DNA of 37,126 bases, from assembly GCA_029863305.1 (NCBI GenBank), contig JAOTVR010000030.1, positions 1 through 37,126 of the forward strand, given 5' to 3'. Under the pieces are notes generated by a model, which was given only the letters and a program-made list of their open reading frames with translations, searched no databases and was not told the DNA's origin. This DNA is from Gammaproteobacteria bacterium. Its GTDB lineage: Bacteria > Pseudomonadota > Gammaproteobacteria > Steroidobacterales > Woeseiaceae. The position numbers and the translations under genes were made by a program. This document shows positions 35,605-37,126 of the stretch, in pieces (the first letter of the stretch is position 1; each line of letters begins with the position of its first letter).

Positions 35605-35636
35605 CGGATTACAGCCACCCGGCAATCCGGTGTGGC
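35605..35636 (-). promoter_or_regulatory. Candidate S6:S18 autoregulatory mRNA leader
   Basis: On the minus strand, about 60-90 nt before rpsF, a strong hairpin can form: GCCA (35636-35633) with TGGC (35617-35614) outside and CCGG/CCGG inside, loop ATTG. An alternative stem pairs CGGATT with AATCCG (35630-35605). A CCG trinucleotide lies in the structure, as in the known S6:S18-binding leaders of rpsF. The placement is right, but I cannot fold or align it here. Confidence 0.4.
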
Positions 35637-35659
35637 AAGAGGTAACAGCCTTGCGACTG

Positions 35660-35679
35660 CCCCATCCAACTGGACGGGG
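35660..35679. other. Hairpin between rlmB and rpsF
   Basis: CCCCATCC and GGACGGGG form an 8-bp stem with one mismatch around AACT. It lies between rlmB and rpsF, just downstream of a possible rpsF promoter. No T-run follows on either strand. It may weakly end rlmB transcripts or be the first structure of the rpsF leader. Confidence 0.3.
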
Positions 35680-35685
35680 ACGCGC

Positions 35686-35714
35686 ATCCTACCCAACGGG
35701 GCCGCCACACGCAA
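35686..35714 (-). promoter_or_regulatory. Possible rpsF promoter
   Basis: On the minus strand TTGCGT (35714-35709) is followed after 17 bp by TAGGAT (35691-35686). The match to sigma-70 is modest (three and four of six). The start would be near 35679, giving a leader of about 135 nt that holds two hairpins before rpsF. Confidence 0.35.
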
Positions 35715-35753
35715 GCTGAAAGCACGCCAATATCGAGCTGCTGACCCTGTCTT

Positions 35754-36509
35754 TCAACGCCGCTGGCGCAATACCTCGTAGAGGCAAATTCCTGTTGCCA
35801 CGGATACGTTCAGGCTCGAGACCGCACCATGCATCGGCAGACTGACCAGATCGTCGCACAAGCCCGCTATGCGCTTGCCCAGACCCGTGTGCTCACGTCC
35901 CATGACGAGAGCGACAGGCCGGTCAAGATCCGTGTCGTACAGCGACTGATTTCCTTTGTCGCTGGTGCCTACGATAGTGACGCCATAATCTTTCAACCAG
36001 CCAAGCACTCTGCCCAGGTTTCCCACACTCGCGAACGGCAGTGCCTCCGCCGCCCCGGCTGCCACTTTGCTGACCGTAGATCCCAGACCTGCGGCGCCGT
36101 GACGCGGTACAACGATGGCGTCAACACCGGCCGCATCGGCGGTGCGCATACAGGCACCGAGGTTGTGCGGGTCCTGCACGCCATCGAGTAACAGGAGCAG
36201 CAGCTGGCTATCGTCACTGGCTTGCAGGCGCTCTTCAACCAGGGAGCGCAACCCGGCTTCGTCAAGTACGGTGCTGCGACCAAGCTCGGCGACGATGCCC
36301 TGATGGCGAACTTCACCGCTGATCTGCTTCAGACGCGCTCGATTCGCCGCCTGCACCTCGATGCCGAGCTTGTTGGCCTTATCGATCAACGCCTGTACGC
36401 GCGGATTGGCCGTCCGATATTCCGCACAAATCCGGCGCACCTCGGCGCTTTTGCTCGCCATCAACTGCTCCACCGCTCTGAGGCCTGTAACATAGCGCGA
36501 CCTACTCAT
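35754..36509 (-). CDS. rlmB: 23S rRNA (guanosine-2251-2'-O)-methyltransferase RlmB
   Basis: This 251-residue SpoU-family enzyme methylates the 2'-O of G2251 in the peptidyl-transferase loop. An N-terminal substrate-binding domain (about 1-80) precedes the SPOUT knot. Motifs are GVQDPHNLGACMRTADAAG, VMGREHTGLG and SLNVSVATGICLYE near residue 232, holding the conserved asparagine. The start overlaps the rnr stop by 4 bp (ATGA, 36509-36506), the usual rnr-rlmB order. Confidence 0.97.
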   Translation of the reverse strand: MSRSRYVTGLRAVEQLMASKSAEVRRICAEYRTANPRVQALIDKANKLGIEVQAANRARLKQISGEVRHQGIVAELGRSTVLDEAGLRSLVEERLQASDDSQLLLLLLDGVQDPHNLGACMRTADAAGVDAIVVPRHGAAGLGSTVSKVAAGAAEALPFASVGNLGRVLGWLKDYGVTIVGTSDKGNQSLYDTDLDRPVALVMGREHTGLGKRIAGLCDDLVSLPMHGAVSSLNVSVATGICLYEVLRQRR

Positions 36510-37126
36510 TGCGGATCTGCCGGCCGAAAATCAATGCGTCGTGATTCCATGTCCACGCGCTGCACCTTCACGCGCATGGCCTCGCCCAGCCGGTAGGTTT
36601 TGCCGGATCGTTCGCCGACCAGTTGCTGCGTGGCCGCCTCATAGTGGTAATAGTCATTGGCCAGGCTCGTCACGTGCACGAGTCCGTCGGTCAGCAACTC
36701 AGTGATCTGCACGAACAGGCCGAAGTTGGTCACGCCCGTGATGACGCCGTCGAACTCGTCGCCGACATGTCCTTCCATGTACTCGCACTTCAGCCACGCC
36801 TCGACGTCGCGAGTCGCCTCTTCGGCACGCCGTTCATGTGCCGACGTAATCGTACCGAGCCGCTCCATCGAGCGAGCATCGTAGGCGTAACGTCCCGGCT
36901 TGCCGCCCCGAATGATGTGGCGGATAGCGCGATGCACAAGCAGATCCGGATAGCGACGTATCGGTGACGTGAAATGCGCATAGGCATCGAGCGACAGGCC
37001 GAAATGGCCGATGTTGGTCGGTGTGTACTCAGCGTGAGTCAGCGAACGCAGCATGGCCATCGAAATCGAGGCGCTGTCGGGCCGACCCTTGACCTGGCCG
37101 AGCAGCTTGTTGAATTGCCGCGGTTC
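36506..37126 (-). CDS. rnr: Ribonuclease R, C-terminal part (partial)
   Basis: The minus-strand frame is open from the window edge at 37126 to a TGA at 36508-36506, coding for the last 206 residues. It holds the end of the RNB catalytic domain (GLSLDAYAHFTSPIRRYPDL, VHRAIRH) and an S1 RNA-binding domain (GDEFDGVITGVTNFGLFVQI). The 3'-5' exoribonuclease degrades structured RNA. The protein stops soon after the S1 domain without the long basic tail of E. coli RNase R; the N-terminal part is outside the window. Confidence 0.94.
   Translation of the reverse strand, partial: EPRQFNKLLGQVKGRPDSASISMAMLRSLTHAEYTPTNIGHFGLSLDAYAHFTSPIRRYPDLLVHRAIRHIIRGGKPGRYAYDARSMERLGTITSAHERRAEEATRDVEAWLKCEYMEGHVGDEFDGVITGVTNFGLFVQITELLTDGLVHVTSLANDYYHYEAATQQLVGERSGKTYRLGEAMRVKVQRVDMESRRIDFRPADPQ

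Noticed and set aside
35545-35753. Possible tRNA or small RNA gene in the largest gap of the minus-strand ribosomal cluster
   Set aside because: No cloverleaf with T-loop and anticodon stem could be traced; the stems are better explained as an rpsF leader.

Overview
This window looks like chromosomal core and near-core DNA from a moderately GC-rich gammaproteobacterium outside the Enterobacterales. The clues are the ffh-rpsP-rimM-trmD-rplS operon next to ypjD and corB genes, and the rnr-rlmB-rpsF-rpsR-(DUF2232)-rplI-dnaB-alr order, which I recall as the Pseudomonas-type arrangement rather than the E. coli one with priB. The SUF operon is of the SufBCDS-SufU-SufT type, and PutA lacks the N-terminal DNA-binding domain. 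A lineage such as Woeseiales or Chromatiales is plausible, but that is inference. I see no tRNA, rRNA, IS element, prophage or CRISPR array, and no gene-free gap longer than about 210 bp.

Layout. (1) 1-4415, + strand: end of sufB, then sufC, sufD, sufS, sufU and sufT, mostly joined by 4-bp stop/start overlaps, followed by a SixA-like phosphatase (4449-4943). (2) 4987-11826: amino-acid catabolism. putA and sdaA run on the minus strand (proline to glutamate, serine to pyruvate); kbl and tdh run on the plus strand (threonine to glycine and acetyl-CoA). They diverge from a 101-bp promoter region with an inverted repeat. (3) 11848-18501, minus strand: a TRAP transporter cluster with a TatT-type lipoprotein, then DctP, DctQ and DctM, a secreted PQQ-sugar-dehydrogenase-like protein and the SppA peptidase. 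(4) 18632-22005, minus strand: ffh, rpsP, rimM, trmD, rplS. (5) 22113-26476: class II cyclic-nucleotide phosphodiesterase-like protein, YpjD, CorB and RadA. (6) 26683-30611, + strand: a three-gene phospho-signalling unit with a CHASE2-Ser/Thr kinase, a PP2C phosphatase and a protein with one clear and one probable FHA domain. (7) 30660-37126, minus strand: rnr (partial), rlmB, rpsF, rpsR, a DUF2232 membrane protein, rplI, dnaB, alr.

Most genes are familiar. The less ordinary points are these. The sugar-dehydrogenase-like gene has an apparent one-base frameshift near its 3' end, and repairing it restores a family-like C-terminus. rpsF carries an 11-unit, 15-bp coding minisatellite that encodes a long acidic tail on ribosomal protein S6. 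The TRAP binding protein has Trp in place of the usual carboxylate-binding Arg and is linked to a TatT lipoprotein. An intrinsic terminator for corB is embedded in the radA coding sequence. rimM may start at a CTG that overlaps the rpsP stop, and putA may be nearly leaderless. The kinase/phosphatase/FHA unit is the best candidate for a little-described signalling system. I did not find clear evidence for a wholly new system.
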